Assembly (NCBI RefSeq): GCF_900143245.1
Contig: NZ_FRDK01000001.1
Location: forward strand, 62,001-126,000
Origin: Flavobacterium fryxellicola
GTDB lineage: Bacteria > Bacteroidota > Bacteroidia > Flavobacteriales > Flavobacteriaceae
DNA: 64,000 nt
Direction: 5' to 3'
Positions within the stretch are counted from its first letter, which is position 1. Each line of letters opens with the position of its first letter. Positions 52,476 through 62,482 of the stretch are shown here, in pieces. The notes under the pieces were generated by a model. That model worked only from the letters and a program-made list of their open reading frames with translations. It did not search any database and was not told where the DNA came from. Made by a program: the position numbers and the translations under genes.

Positions 52476-54020
52476 TTAATTGTTTAATTCTTTATCTACT
52501 CCGTGCATTAATTTTTTGATCACTGGCGAAAGTGCTAAGAGCACCACTCCAAAACCAAGTCCTGTATAAAATAAGTATTGAAAAAGGACTAAGTAACTCT
52601 GTTTTGCTAAGTTTAAATCCGGTGCTGTGCCATTTGAAGTATCCACTGACGCGATGTTCGCTAAAATGGATGCAATAAATTCGGAACTGGCTGTAGCCAA
52701 AAACCAAACCCCCATCATAAATCCCACGATTTTCACTGGAGATAATTTAGTAACAGCGGACAGTCCTACAGGTGATAAACATAATTCTCCGCAGGTATGT
52801 AAGAAATAGGTAAGAATCAACCAGATCATGGCCACTTTACCTAAACCAGAGAAGCTAATCCCTAAAACCAAAGACCCGAACCCCAAACCTACCAACAACA
52901 ATGCCATAGAAAATTTTACCGCTGTATTGGGATTGTATTTCCCCAACTTCACCCACAACCAGGCAAAAACCGGCGCTAATAAAATAATAAACAATGCGTT
53001 GAAACTTAGAAATTGCCCAGCAGAGATCGTGTATCCAAAGATTGTTCTATCTAAAATACGATCCGCAAATAAATTTAAAGAAGTATAAGCTTGTTCGAAT
53101 AAAGCCCAGAAGATTATGGTAAAAACTATCAAAATTGTCAAAGCGATTAATTGTTCTCTCGCTTTCTTGTCCAGTTGTGTAACGGCATAATACACGATGT
53201 AAATAAAAGAAACGGCACCAGCAACCATCAAGGAGATTGAAACGACTTCATGTCGTTGCACCATCTGCCAAAAAATAAGCGCAGAAGAAACGCTTACCAA
53301 GTATATTAACCATTCATTTTTGATACCAAATGATTTTTTCTCTAACGTTTCTGGAACTTTTGGCTCTCCTTTGCCCATCAACAATTTTCTTCCGGAAATA
53401 AAAGTCACCAAACCAAAAAACATTCCCACCCCAGCAGCGCCAAAACCATAGCTCCAACCGTACGTTTCACCTAGCCAAACGCAAATTATAGTTGCCAAGA
53501 AAGACCCTAAATTGATTCCCATATAAAACAATGTGAATCCAGAATCCCTTCTTTTATCACCCGTTTCGTATAACTCTCCAACTAAAGAGGAGATATTGGC
53601 TTTCAGAAAACCAACCCCTACAATTATTAAGGATAAGGAAAAGTAAAATATTTGCAAGGCAGTTTCGTCTCGCGTAATCTCGCCTGTCATAGATTGTGTT
53701 GCGGCATTGCCTTCATAAGCCATTCCTATATGTCCTAAAACCAGCATAATCCCACCAAAAACGATGGCTTTTCTAAAACCTAAATACCGATCTGCTATAA
53801 ACCCGCCTATAACTGGCACGGCATAAACTAGAGCGGCATAACTCCCTATCAATAAATTTCCTGATGTATCTGAAAATAGATGGTATCGTGTCAAATAGAA
53901 AATCAACAATGCTTTCATTCCGTAAAAGGAGAAGCGTTCCCACATTTCTGTAAAAAACAATATAAAAAGCGCCTTTGGATGTCCAAAAAATTCTTCCTTA
54001 TTTAATGCGTCGTTTGTCAT
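52476..54020 (-). CDS. proton-dependent oligopeptide transporter (POT), short form
   Basis: This 514-residue POT/PTR2 importer has the same motif set: EMWERFSFYGMKALLIFYL, GFLKANISSLVGELYETGDK, FYMGINLGSFLATIICVWLG and ELCLSPVGLSAVTKLSPVKI. The length is that of DtpT-type transporters. It is the second gene of the operon, nine bases after the peptidase gene, so dipeptides released by DPP IV can be imported. Having two different POT proteins in tandem suggests different peptide ranges or affinities; this is inference. Confidence 0.94.
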   Translation of the reverse strand: MTNDALNKEEFFGHPKALFILFFTEMWERFSFYGMKALLIFYLTRYHLFSDTSGNLLIGSYAALVYAVPVIGGFIADRYLGFRKAIVFGGIMLVLGHIGMAYEGNAATQSMTGEITRDETALQIFYFSLSLIIVGVGFLKANISSLVGELYETGDKRRDSGFTLFYMGINLGSFLATIICVWLGETYGWSYGFGAAGVGMFFGLVTFISGRKLLMGKGEPKVPETLEKKSFGIKNEWLIYLVSVSSALIFWQMVQRHEVVSISLMVAGAVSFIYIVYYAVTQLDKKAREQLIALTILIVFTIIFWALFEQAYTSLNLFADRILDRTIFGYTISAGQFLSFNALFIILLAPVFAWLWVKLGKYNPNTAVKFSMALLLVGLGFGSLVLGISFSGLGKVAMIWLILTYFLHTCGELCLSPVGLSAVTKLSPVKIVGFMMGVWFLATASSEFIASILANIASVDTSNGTAPDLNLAKQSYLVLFQYLFYTGLGFGVVLLALSPVIKKLMHGVDKELNN

Positions 54021-54029
54021 AAAGCCCTG

Positions 54030-56201
54030 TTATAAATTTTCTTTAATGAAATTGGTCATTTTCGTGTACAATTGAATTCTAGTTTTTCCACCATAAATCC
54101 CATGATTATTGTCTGGATAAATTTGCGAATCGAATTGTTTATTAGCTTGAATCAAGGCTTCCATCATTTGCATGGAATTTTGAACATGCACATTGTCATC
54201 TCCTGAACCATGTATCAAAAGAAATTTTCCTTTTAATTTACTTACATGATTTATAGGCGAATTATCATCGTATCCACTTGCGTTCTCTTGTGGTGTTTGC
54301 ATGTATCGTTCCGTGTACACGCTGTCGTAAAAACGCCAGTTCGTTACTGGGGCCACTGCTATTGCCATTTTGAAAACATCATTTCCTTTCAAAATGCAAT
54401 TAGACGACATAAATCCACCATAAGACCAGCCAAATATACCAATTCTAGCCTTATCCACAAATGAATAATTTCCTATTGCTTTGGCCGCATCAATTTGGTC
54501 TTCCACTTCGTACTTTCCTAACTGCAATTGCGTTACTTTCTTGAAATCAGCTCCTTTAAAACCAGTCCCTCTACCATCTACACAAGCTACAATATACCCT
54601 TGTTGTGACAGCATCATAAACCAGTAATCATCTGTACTGTTCCATTCATTATTCACTTGTTGTGAACCGGGACCCGAATACTGGTACATAAAAACCGGAT
54701 ATTTTTTAGTTGCATCAAAATCTTTCGGTTTAATCATCCATGCATTCAGTTCAATTCCTTTTGCTGTTTTTAAAACAAAAAACTCTTTAGCCGGCAAATC
54801 ATAGTTTTTAAGTTTTGCAGCCAATGCTTCGTTGTTTTCAATAACTTGAACTTGTTTTCCAAATTTAGCATCGTTCAACGTGTACTTCGTAGGTTGAGCC
54901 GCACTAGAAAATGTATTGATGTAATATTGAAAATTTGGGCTGAAGGTCGCCGCATTCGTTCCTGTAAATTGTGACAGACGTACTTTGTTCTTTCCGTCAA
55001 GACCTATTCTGTAAACATCTCTGTTGATGGAACCATTTTCAACAGATTGATAGAAAACGGTATTGGTCTTTTCGTCTAAACCATAGTAATTTGTTACTTC
55101 CCATTTTCCTTTGGTCACTTGATTTTTCAATTTTCCATTTTTATCATATAAATAGATATGATTGAAACCGTCTTTTTCAGATGTCCAAATAAAACTGTTG
55201 TCTTTCAAAAAGGTCAAATTATCCGTTACATCAACGTATGCTTTGTCTTTTTCATTCAAAACTACTTTTGCACTGCCTGAATTTCCATCTATAAAAACGA
55301 GGTCTAAATTATTTTGATGGCGATTCAATACCTGTGCAGACAAAGTATTTGCATCATTAGTCCATTTCATTCTGGCGATGTAAAAATCTTTATAATTGCC
55401 AAGATTTATATTTTTTACAGCATTCGAATTAACATTATAAATATGCAAAGAAACTACCGCATTATTCTCCCCTGCTTTTGGATATTTAAATGTTTGCATG
55501 GTTGGATATAAGTCTTTAGCAAACATAGACATTGAAAATTCTGGAACCTGAGTTTCGTCAAAACGAATGTAAGCTACTTTTTTGCTATCCGCACTCCAAT
55601 CAAAAGCTTTTACGAAAGCAAATTCTTCCTCATAAACCCAATCCGTAATTCCGTTGATGATGCTGTTTTTTTGTCCGTCTGTAGTTATTGGAGTCGATTG
55701 ATTAGAAGCGAGATTATATACATACAAATTATTTTCTTTGGCGTAAGCAATCATTGATCCATCCGGTGAGAAAGTAGGTTCTTGAATTTGAAAATCGAAT
55801 AATTTACGCAACTTCTTACTGGCTATATCATACAAAAAATAATCAGCCGTAAAAGAGTGGCGGAAAATTTGATTGGTATTGCAAGCCAATAAAATCATTT
55901 TCTCCCCTGCATCAAAAGTATAACTGTCAATACCATCAGACAATTCTTTGTGCGCCTTCGTGTCAATTAATGTGGATACTTTTTTTAATGTTGCAAAATC
56001 ATACAAATCAATCTGCATGCTTCTGGACTGTCTGTCCGCATTCAAAACGGTATACTGATTGGTGTTTTTCAAAGACTGCAACTCCTCCATTCCTTGAGCT
56101 CGGAAAGTGCCGTTATACATTTCATCGATTGTAATTTTTTGTTGTCCGACGACCGTAAAACACAAGAATAAAAATAATGCTATAATTTTTTTCGAATACA
56201 T
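54030..56201 (-). CDS. dipeptidyl peptidase IV (S9B)
   Basis: This is a 723-residue exported serine peptidase. A signal peptide (MYSKKIIALFLFLCFTVVG) precedes an N-terminal eight-bladed propeller (about 40-470) containing the substrate N-terminus-binding glutamates in DWVYEEEFAF, and an alpha/beta hydrolase domain. The catalytic triad is S593 in GWSYGGFMS, the Asp of GSGDDNVH near 669 and H700 in DNNHGIYGG. DPP IV removes Xaa-Pro dipeptides from periplasmic peptides. It is the first gene of an operon with two POT importers and a thioredoxin, which fits peptide utilisation. Confidence 0.95.
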   Translation of the reverse strand: MYSKKIIALFLFLCFTVVGQQKITIDEMYNGTFRAQGMEELQSLKNTNQYTVLNADRQSRSMQIDLYDFATLKKVSTLIDTKAHKELSDGIDSYTFDAGEKMILLACNTNQIFRHSFTADYFLYDIASKKLRKLFDFQIQEPTFSPDGSMIAYAKENNLYVYNLASNQSTPITTDGQKNSIINGITDWVYEEEFAFVKAFDWSADSKKVAYIRFDETQVPEFSMSMFAKDLYPTMQTFKYPKAGENNAVVSLHIYNVNSNAVKNINLGNYKDFYIARMKWTNDANTLSAQVLNRHQNNLDLVFIDGNSGSAKVVLNEKDKAYVDVTDNLTFLKDNSFIWTSEKDGFNHIYLYDKNGKLKNQVTKGKWEVTNYYGLDEKTNTVFYQSVENGSINRDVYRIGLDGKNKVRLSQFTGTNAATFSPNFQYYINTFSSAAQPTKYTLNDAKFGKQVQVIENNEALAAKLKNYDLPAKEFFVLKTAKGIELNAWMIKPKDFDATKKYPVFMYQYSGPGSQQVNNEWNSTDDYWFMMLSQQGYIVACVDGRGTGFKGADFKKVTQLQLGKYEVEDQIDAAKAIGNYSFVDKARIGIFGWSYGGFMSSNCILKGNDVFKMAIAVAPVTNWRFYDSVYTERYMQTPQENASGYDDNSPINHVSKLKGKFLLIHGSGDDNVHVQNSMQMMEALIQANKQFDSQIYPDNNHGIYGGKTRIQLYTKMTNFIKENL

Positions 56202-56320
56202 GATATTTATTTAAAGATAAAAACCGTCAATTTTAGTGAAAAAATTACAATTATCGGTCATTTTATATGTTAAATGTAAAAAGTATTATAAAAAATAACC
56301 TTTCGCTGAATATAATTTGA

Positions 56321-56352
56321 TTGTAAATAAATTGGCTAAAACCGTATATTTG
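56321..56352 (+). promoter_or_regulatory. mvaA promoter, Bacteroidota consensus
   Basis: TTG (56321-56323), 21 bases, then TATATTTG (56345-56352), a perfect -7 box. It lies 28 bases before the chosen start of the HMG-CoA reductase gene. Confidence 0.6.
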
Positions 56353-56380
56353 CATCAAATTACACCATAATCAATTGAGA

Positions 56381-57697
56381 ATGAACAAGGCCATAAGCGG
56401 ATTTTCTAAATTATCCAAAGAAGAAAAAATTAAATGGATTGCCGATCAATATTTTTCAACACCTACAGAAGCCATTGCCTTGTTGAAAAACTATTGGAAC
56501 TCTGATGAAAAAATACAGAAATTACACGATGAATTCATCGAAAACACGATCACTAATTTCTATATTCCGCTGGGAGTTGCACCTAATTTTCTAATTAATG
56601 GCAAATACAGCACCATTCCCATGGCCATCGAAGAAAGTTCTGTTGTTGCCGCTGCCGCAAAAGCCGCTAAATTCTGGTCCACCAGAGGCGGGTTTAAAGC
56701 AACCGTAATCAATACCGAAAAAATTGGTCAGGTTCATTTTATCTATAAAGGTGACGCTTCCAAACTGAACTTATTTTTTGCAGAAAATAAAAGCAAATTT
56801 TTCGAAGAGACAGAATCGATTACAACAAACATGCAACAACGCGGCGGCGGAATTTTAGACATCATTCTAAAAGACAAAACCGATTTGTTGCCGAATTATT
56901 TTCAACTGCATGCCACTTTTGAAACCAAAGACAGCATGGGAGCAAATTTTATCAATTCCTGCTTAGAACAGTTTGCCAAAACTTTGCAAGAGGAAGCGCA
57001 TCGCTATGGTTTATTCACCGAAACAGAGAAAGAGATTGAAGTGGTCATGAGTATTTTGTCGAATTATGTTCCAAATTGTATTGTAAGAGCAGAGGTTTCC
57101 TGCCCAATAGAAGACTTAGAAGAAAAACACATTCCGAATCCCCAGGATTTTGCTAAGAAATTCGTTCAAGCAGTTCAAATCGCCGAAGTAGAACCGTATC
57201 GTGCTGTAACGCATAACAAAGGAATTATGAACGGAGTAGACGCCGTGGTTTTGGCAACAGGAAATGATTTCCGCGCTGTCGAAGCCGGAATTCATGCCTA
57301 CGCTTCGAGAAACGGAAAATATTCCAGTCTTTCACACGCCAAAATCGAAAATGATATTTTTACTTTTTGGCTAGAAATCCCACTAGCATTAGGAACTGTT
57401 GGTGGTTTAACTTCGTTGCATCCATTGGTGAAATTGTCCTTAGAAATGCTGGAAAAACCATCTGCTCAGGAGTTAATGCAGTTTGTAGCCGTAGCGGGTC
57501 TGGCCCAAAACTTTGCCGCTTTACGTTCTCTAACTACGACTGGAATTCAGGAAGGACACATGAAAATGCATTTGAACAACATCATCAACCAGTTTGAAGC
57601 CACCGATGAAGAACGCGTTTTGATTCAGAAACATTTCAAAAAGAATACTATTTCGCATAGTGCGGTGGAAACCTACATCATAAGTCTAAGAAAATAA
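56381..57697 (+). CDS. mvaA: hydroxymethylglutaryl-CoA reductase
   Basis: This protein of about 438 residues reduces HMG-CoA to mevalonate, the committed step of the mevalonate route to isoprenoids. Family motifs are FYIPLGVAPNFLINGKYSTI with MAIEESSVVAAAAKAAKFWS (substrate site), KDSMGANFINSCLEQFA (the DxMGxN dinucleotide motif, here S for A), AVTHNKGIMNGVDAVVLATG and the catalytic-region GTVGGLTSLHPLVKLSLEML. Sequence and length resemble class II enzymes, but in this phylum they serve biosynthesis. ATG 56381 (NKAISGF) is chosen over TTG 56375. It is followed by a GYDIA-type kinase of the same pathway. Confidence 0.94.
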   Translation: MNKAISGFSKLSKEEKIKWIADQYFSTPTEAIALLKNYWNSDEKIQKLHDEFIENTITNFYIPLGVAPNFLINGKYSTIPMAIEESSVVAAAAKAAKFWSTRGGFKATVINTEKIGQVHFIYKGDASKLNLFFAENKSKFFEETESITTNMQQRGGGILDIILKDKTDLLPNYFQLHATFETKDSMGANFINSCLEQFAKTLQEEAHRYGLFTETEKEIEVVMSILSNYVPNCIVRAEVSCPIEDLEEKHIPNPQDFAKKFVQAVQIAEVEPYRAVTHNKGIMNGVDAVVLATGNDFRAVEAGIHAYASRNGKYSSLSHAKIENDIFTFWLEIPLALGTVGGLTSLHPLVKLSLEMLEKPSAQELMQFVAVAGLAQNFAALRSLTTTGIQEGHMKMHLNNIINQFEATDEERVLIQKHFKKNTISHSAVETYIISLRK

Positions 57698-57704
57698 TTT
57701 TAAG

Positions 57705-57737
57705 AACCCTTTCAGGGTTGTAAACCCTGAAAAGGTT
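57705..57737. repeat. AACCCTTTCAGGGTT-type inverted repeat
   Basis: AACCCTTTCAGGGTT (57705-57719) and AACCCTGAAAAGGTT (57723-57737) form an imperfect inverted repeat, and each is itself partly palindromic. It lies in the 69-base spacer between the two mevalonate genes. I recall similar spacers in Flavobacterium. Confidence 0.55.
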
Positions 57738-57766
57738 AAAAAGATACTGAAATAAATTCAGCGTAA

Positions 57767-58684
57767 ATGAAAAAAACATTTTACAGCAACGGCAAGCTTT
57801 TAATCACTGGAGAATATCTCGTTCTAGAGGGCGCAAAAGCCTTTGCATTACCTACAAAAATGGGACAAAATCTCATTATAGAGGAAGGAAATAACAACGA
57901 AATCATTTGGAAAAGTTACGATGCGGATGGAAGCATTTGGTTTGAAGACACCCTTTTATTTTCTGACATTACAACAGGAGTAGCTGCTGAAAATGAATCG
58001 GTCACAACAACACTGATTACCATTTTACACGAAGCTTTTAAACTCAATCCGGATTTTATTTTAAATTCAGATGGTTACATTATCACCACTGAACTTGGAT
58101 TCCCGAAAAGCTGGGGTTTGGGCACGTCATCGACTTTGATAAACAACATTGCCAAATGGTTGCAAATTGATGCCTTTACATTACTTAAAAACAGTTTTGG
58201 AGGCAGTGGTTATGATATTGCGTGTGCACAAAATGACACTCCTATCGTATATCAGTTAAAAAACGGAAAACCTATTATTGAAAAAGCCACATTTAATCCA
58301 GAATTCACACAAAACCTATACTTTGTATATTTGAATAAAAAGCAAAGCAGTAAAACTGCAATTGCCGCTTACAATATGAATAAAAAGAATAATCTGCCGA
58401 GAACAATCGCTATAAATGACGTGATAACATCTGAAGTTTTGAATGCTACAACAATTCAATCTTTTGCTTCCGCCATACATAAACACGAGGTACAAATGAG
58501 CAGTATACTAGAAACACCAACGATAAAAGAATCTTTGTTTCCTGATTTTAATGGTGTGATAAAAAGTCTGGGAGCTTGGGGAGGCGATTTTGTGATGGCA
58601 ATTGCAAGTGAAAATCCAAGCAACTATTTTTTTTCAAAAGGGTATAAAACTATTCTTCGCTATGATGAAATGATCATAATCTAA
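57767..58684 (+). CDS. GYDIA-type GHMP kinase (mevalonate pathway)
   Basis: This is a 305-residue GHMP-superfamily kinase. The N-terminal FYSNGKLLITGEYLVLEGAK is the sugar/mevalonate-binding motif 1. ELGFPKSWGLGTSSTLINNI is the ATP-binding motif 2 (usual form PxxxGLGSSA). NSFGGSGYDIACAQ carries the GYDIA signature that names the Bacteroidota family, and SLGAWGGDFVMAIAS is motif 3. Position after HMG-CoA reductase makes phosphorylation of mevalonate or phosphomevalonate the likely role, but which step is not decided. It ends at a strong terminator. Confidence 0.9.
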   Translation: MKKTFYSNGKLLITGEYLVLEGAKAFALPTKMGQNLIIEEGNNNEIIWKSYDADGSIWFEDTLLFSDITTGVAAENESVTTTLITILHEAFKLNPDFILNSDGYIITTELGFPKSWGLGTSSTLINNIAKWLQIDAFTLLKNSFGGSGYDIACAQNDTPIVYQLKNGKPIIEKATFNPEFTQNLYFVYLNKKQSSKTAIAAYNMNKKNNLPRTIAINDVITSEVLNATTIQSFASAIHKHEVQMSSILETPTIKESLFPDFNGVIKSLGAWGGDFVMAIASENPSNYFFSKGYKTILRYDEMIII

Positions 58685-58745
58685 TTGGATCCGTTTCCAA
58701 TAGCCACTATATTTCTTGATCGTTTTTCTAATTAAATCCTTAAAA

Positions 58746-58788
58746 GCAAAATCCCGATACATTCAGCATGTATCGGGATTTTTTATTT
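58746..58788 (+). terminator. terminator after the GYDIA kinase
   Basis: A 14-bp perfect stem (58748-58761 with 58768-58781) is followed by TTTT. It sits between convergent genes and may act both ways. Confidence 0.85.
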
Positions 58789-58806
58789 TGATTAATTCCT
58801 TTTTAA

Positions 58807-60903
58807 CTAGTAATTAAAATCTTGTCTGTTGTCTTCAATTTTAGCATTTCCTTTCAATGCAGGAATTACTCTATTTACTTCTGAAGCACTTTGCCCTTTC
58901 AATTTAGCAACGTAAGGAGCATGGTTCTTCATTGCTGGAGCTTTTACAGTATTTGTGTTTTTAACTACGTAAACACCTGTATTCCCTTCGATAGGAGCTG
59001 ACATTTTATTTGCAGCTAAAGCAAATGCATTTCCTACTACTCTTGGCTCAGGACCTACATTTGGCAACATGGTGTTTTCCATGGTGACATCAGCCGCTTG
59101 TTGTACTGTTCCACCTACTGCTTTTGCAATAGCCTCAAGTGAGGTACCAGTCATTTTAGCTTTGATCAGTTCTGCTTTTTTCTTGTTTTTAAGTATTTGT
59201 TCTACATAAGGTCTCGCTACAGAAACAGCAACTAAACCAGATTTATCAATACTTTTTACCTTTGCAATAACGTGTCCAACATTAGCCACTTCAAATCTTT
59301 TTACAGATCCTTCTTTAACTCCGTCTTCAAAAGCCCATCTTACAATAGTTCTTTGATTTCCTAATGTTCCAAAGTTTTCATCCATCCCTTTTACAGAGAC
59401 AGCTGGAGTAACTTTAAGACCCATTTCTTTTGCTGCTTTGTTGAAATCTTTGTCTGCAGCATCCATTTCAAATTTAGTTGCTTGCGTAAACATTTTATCA
59501 GAAGTAGCTTCTGACGCTTCAATTTTTTGAGCTACAGTAGCCAAACGAATTCCATCTTGTTTGTCTGTTACTTTAATAATATGATAACCAAAAGGAGTTT
59601 CTACTAAACCAACTTTTCCAATCCCACTGTTAAAAACAAAGTCATTGAAAGGTTTTACCATTTGGTTTGGACCAAAATAACCTAAATCACCCCCTTGTTG
59701 AGAAGACGAGTCGTCAGAGGCTGTAAATGCTAGCATCAAAAAACTATCAGGATTAGCGGTAACTTGAGCTAGGATATCGTCTGCTTTTGCTTTTGCTTGT
59801 TCTTTAGTTCTTTTTTCTTTTTTGTTAGGAACTTGAGTTCCTTCATAACTAATCAAAATATGACTTGCTTTTGCATTAACTCCTGATTTCATTCCCATAG
59901 ATTTTGAAATACAGTAGTATTTTCCAAACATGTAAGGACCATAAACTGCTCCTGGAGCCAAGTTGAACAATTTATCAGCATCTACAGCTGGTAAATCTTT
60001 CTTTGCGATATACGTTGAATCGTAAGGAACATCTGAATTTGAATTCACAAAGTCGATTGCATTTTTGGTAGTTCTAAATCCAGCCAAAGTGTCATTCTTT
60101 CCAGTAGCTTGGTTGTACACCACACTTCCTGTCAACAACGCATTTATTTTGGATTTTACTTCAGCCTCATCTACTGTAGAGGCTTTGTCTTCAATCAAGA
60201 CATATTCTACCTCACGAGATTCATCTGCTTTGAATTTTTTTTCATTTTTCTTCATGTAGTCAACAATCTCTGCATCGGTGATTTTTACATCACTATCTTT
60301 AATCGTCGAATATAAACCGGCAACGTAAGCAAAATTCACTTTGTTTGCTTCCATTTCGTATTTCATTTTCCCTTCACTTTCCGTTGTAAAAACGGCCGCT
60401 TTGATCATTGTGTTGTACATTTGATATTTAGCGTTTAGTTCAGCGTCTTTTTCTCTATCTTTTAAAAATTGAGCTTGTTCAGGATTTGACTTGAAGTATT
60501 CTTTGAATTTAGCAACATCAAATACACCAGCGGCATTCATAAATAATGGATTTCCACCAATATTTTGATCTGCTTTTAGAACTTCTAGCAAGTGCTTTTC
60601 CCCTACTCTAAGTCCTAATTTTTCAAATTCAGAAGTCAACAAAGCAATAGAAACTTCTTGGTCCCAAACTCTATTTGCAGCTTCTGTTGAAGTAATCCCT
60701 TGCCCACTTTTCTCTACATTGCTTACTTTAACTCTAAAGTCTTCAAATGAAATATCTTTATCATCAATGCTTCCCACATCTTTTGATGTACTGTTAAAAC
60801 CACCACTGTTGAATATATCACCTATGATAAATGCTAATAAACAAAACCCAATAACGAGTATCAGAAGAAGTGAACGTTGTCTAATTTTTTGTAAAACTGC
60901 CAT
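58807..60903 (-). CDS. membrane-anchored parvulin-type peptidyl-prolyl isomerase (PpiD/SurA-like)
   Basis: This is a 698-residue periplasmic folding factor. An N-terminal membrane anchor (SLLLILVIGFCLLAFIIGD, about 11-29) is followed by a SurA_N-like chaperone region (about 40-230) and a parvulin domain near residues 340-450 (NAKASHILISYEGTQ, QQGGDLGYFGPNQMVKPFND, LVETPFGYHIIKVTD). A second degenerate parvulin-like region and long helices follow. The architecture resembles PpiD. ATG 60903 (AVLQKIRQRS) is chosen because the 14 codons further upstream are not conserved-looking. It probably assists outer-membrane protein folding. Confidence 0.92.
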   Translation of the reverse strand: MAVLQKIRQRSLLLILVIGFCLLAFIIGDIFNSGGFNSTSKDVGSIDDKDISFEDFRVKVSNVEKSGQGITSTEAANRVWDQEVSIALLTSEFEKLGLRVGEKHLLEVLKADQNIGGNPLFMNAAGVFDVAKFKEYFKSNPEQAQFLKDREKDAELNAKYQMYNTMIKAAVFTTESEGKMKYEMEANKVNFAYVAGLYSTIKDSDVKITDAEIVDYMKKNEKKFKADESREVEYVLIEDKASTVDEAEVKSKINALLTGSVVYNQATGKNDTLAGFRTTKNAIDFVNSNSDVPYDSTYIAKKDLPAVDADKLFNLAPGAVYGPYMFGKYYCISKSMGMKSGVNAKASHILISYEGTQVPNKKEKRTKEQAKAKADDILAQVTANPDSFLMLAFTASDDSSSQQGGDLGYFGPNQMVKPFNDFVFNSGIGKVGLVETPFGYHIIKVTDKQDGIRLATVAQKIEASEATSDKMFTQATKFEMDAADKDFNKAAKEMGLKVTPAVSVKGMDENFGTLGNQRTIVRWAFEDGVKEGSVKRFEVANVGHVIAKVKSIDKSGLVAVSVARPYVEQILKNKKKAELIKAKMTGTSLEAIAKAVGGTVQQAADVTMENTMLPNVGPEPRVVGNAFALAANKMSAPIEGNTGVYVVKNTNTVKAPAMKNHAPYVAKLKGQSASEVNRVIPALKGNAKIEDNRQDFNY

Positions 60904-61011
60904 TTTATTGTTGTTAATTTTTATATTCAGTTTGCGAAAATACAATTATCTAATTAATAATTATACTACTAGCGTTTTATTTTGCAAGAAATTTTATTAT
61001 CACAATAAAAA

Positions 61012-62274
61012 TCAGTCTTGAACGCTCATTTTTACTAATTCTATTTTCTTATTTGTTGCTTCTTCTATTACAAAATGATAGATTCCTATTGGAATTACGG
61101 CTCCTTTTTGCGGTATTTCCTTTGTAAAATCGACAATAAATCCACCTAGCGTACCGTAAGAATCCCCCTCCGGAATTTGCAATTTATAGGTTTGATTCAA
61201 ATATTCTACATCTAGGCGAGCTGAAAATATAAAAACACCTTCACCGAGTTCTTTTTCAACCAATTCTTCATCAGAGTCATGTTCGTCTTCAATTTCGCCA
61301 AAAAGCTCTTCAACAATATCTTCAATAGTAATGATGCCTGATGTTCCGCCATATTCGTCCAAAACAACCGCTACACTTTTTCGCTTTTTAGTTAGCAAAC
61401 TCATGGCATCCTTTATAAAAATTGTTTCCGGAACAAATTGCACCAAAATCACAATTTCTTTGATACTCTTTGGTTTTTTAAACAAGTCAAAGGAATGCAC
61501 GTAACCAATAATATCATCCAGAGAATTTTGATAAACAACAATTTTAGAATAGCCCGTTTCTATAAACAACTCCCTTAATTCTTCGATTGAATCAAATAAG
61601 TCAATGGCTATAATTTCAGTCCTAGGACTCATTACATCTCTGGCTTTAACCCCTGAGAATTCTAATGCATTTTGAAACATGAGTATTTCTGAATCTACCG
61701 TTTCATTATCCTCTACCGCACTCATTTGTTCTGTAATGTAGTTTCCGAGTTCAATTTTACTAAAAAACAATGAGACACTATCCCCTTGTGTTTTAAAGAA
61801 TTTTTTTAGTATAAAATCAGAAATTCCTACGAAGAAAGCAGCAATATATCCAAAAATCTTGTAAAAAAAATAAGCTGGAATTGCAAAAAATTTAATTAAT
61901 GAGTTGGCATAAATTTGAAAAAAAACTTTAGGAAGAAATTCTGATGTAATCAAAATGAGCATCGTTGAAACCAGCACTTGTAATAGCAGCAGAAATCCTT
62001 CGGAAAGAGAATAACCTAAGGCTAAAAACCAACGCATCAAGACATCTCCCATTAAAAAACCATAAACCACCAAAGCGAGAACATTGCCTATGCCCATGGA
62101 GACAATAAAATTCGTAGGTTTCTCCGTCAGTTTGGTCAATATTTTTGATAGAAAATTATCTTGCTTTTTTTCAATCTCAAGATATATTTTATTCGAAGAG
62201 ACAAAGGCTATCTCCATTCCTGAAAAAAAAGCACTTAGTATTAGACAAAGTATGATAATACTAGCTTCCATCAC
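61012..62274 (-). CDS. CNNM/CBS-domain transporter (CorC/HlyC family)
   Basis: This is a 420-residue membrane protein. A CNNM (DUF21) domain (about 1-185) has the start ILCLILSAFFSGMEIAFVSS and further hydrophobic helices. A pair of CBS domains follows (about 200-320, VMSPRTEIIAIDLFDSIEEL, AVVLDEYGGTSGIITIEDIV), then a C-terminal CorC_HlyC domain (about 330-415, LGGFIVDFTKEIPQKG). Members are linked to Mg2+/Co2+ efflux or are annotated as hemolysins without evidence. Gliding protein GldE of Flavobacterium belongs to the same superfamily, so it is an alternative identity. Its start is adjacent to the stop of the next upstream gene. Confidence 0.88.
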   Translation of the reverse strand: MMEASIIILCLILSAFFSGMEIAFVSSNKIYLEIEKKQDNFLSKILTKLTEKPTNFIVSMGIGNVLALVVYGFLMGDVLMRWFLALGYSLSEGFLLLLQVLVSTMLILITSEFLPKVFFQIYANSLIKFFAIPAYFFYKIFGYIAAFFVGISDFILKKFFKTQGDSVSLFFSKIELGNYITEQMSAVEDNETVDSEILMFQNALEFSGVKARDVMSPRTEIIAIDLFDSIEELRELFIETGYSKIVVYQNSLDDIIGYVHSFDLFKKPKSIKEIVILVQFVPETIFIKDAMSLLTKKRKSVAVVLDEYGGTSGIITIEDIVEELFGEIEDEHDSDEELVEKELGEGVFIFSARLDVEYLNQTYKLQIPEGDSYGTLGGFIVDFTKEIPQKGAVIPIGIYHFVIEEATNKKIELVKMSVQD

Positions 62275-62472
62275 TTAGGAATTTTTGTTTCTATCTTCAA
62301 ATTTTTTGGCAAATTTTCTTCTAAAGAAAAACATAAAGACGGCTAATCCTGCGATCATAAAACTCAACCACGGATTTCCCAATGCAGGATCGTTTACTTT
62401 GGTAAAGCCATCGTAAATGAAATAAGCTCCAAAAACAAGATAAACGTATTGTGTGTATTTTAAGTAATTCAT
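62275..62472 (-). CDS. small two-helix membrane protein
   Basis: This is a 65-residue protein with two hydrophobic helices (YVYLVFGAYFIYDGF and WLSFMIAGLAVFMFFF) and a basic tail (RRKFAKKFEDRNKNS). It lies between lptC (10 bases away) and the CNNM gene (its stop abuts that start), so it is clearly part of the operon. I do not recognise a function. Confidence 0.75.
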   Translation of the reverse strand: MNYLKYTQYVYLVFGAYFIYDGFTKVNDPALGNPWLSFMIAGLAVFMFFFRRKFAKKFEDRNKNS

Positions 62473-62482
62473 AGTGTTAAAA

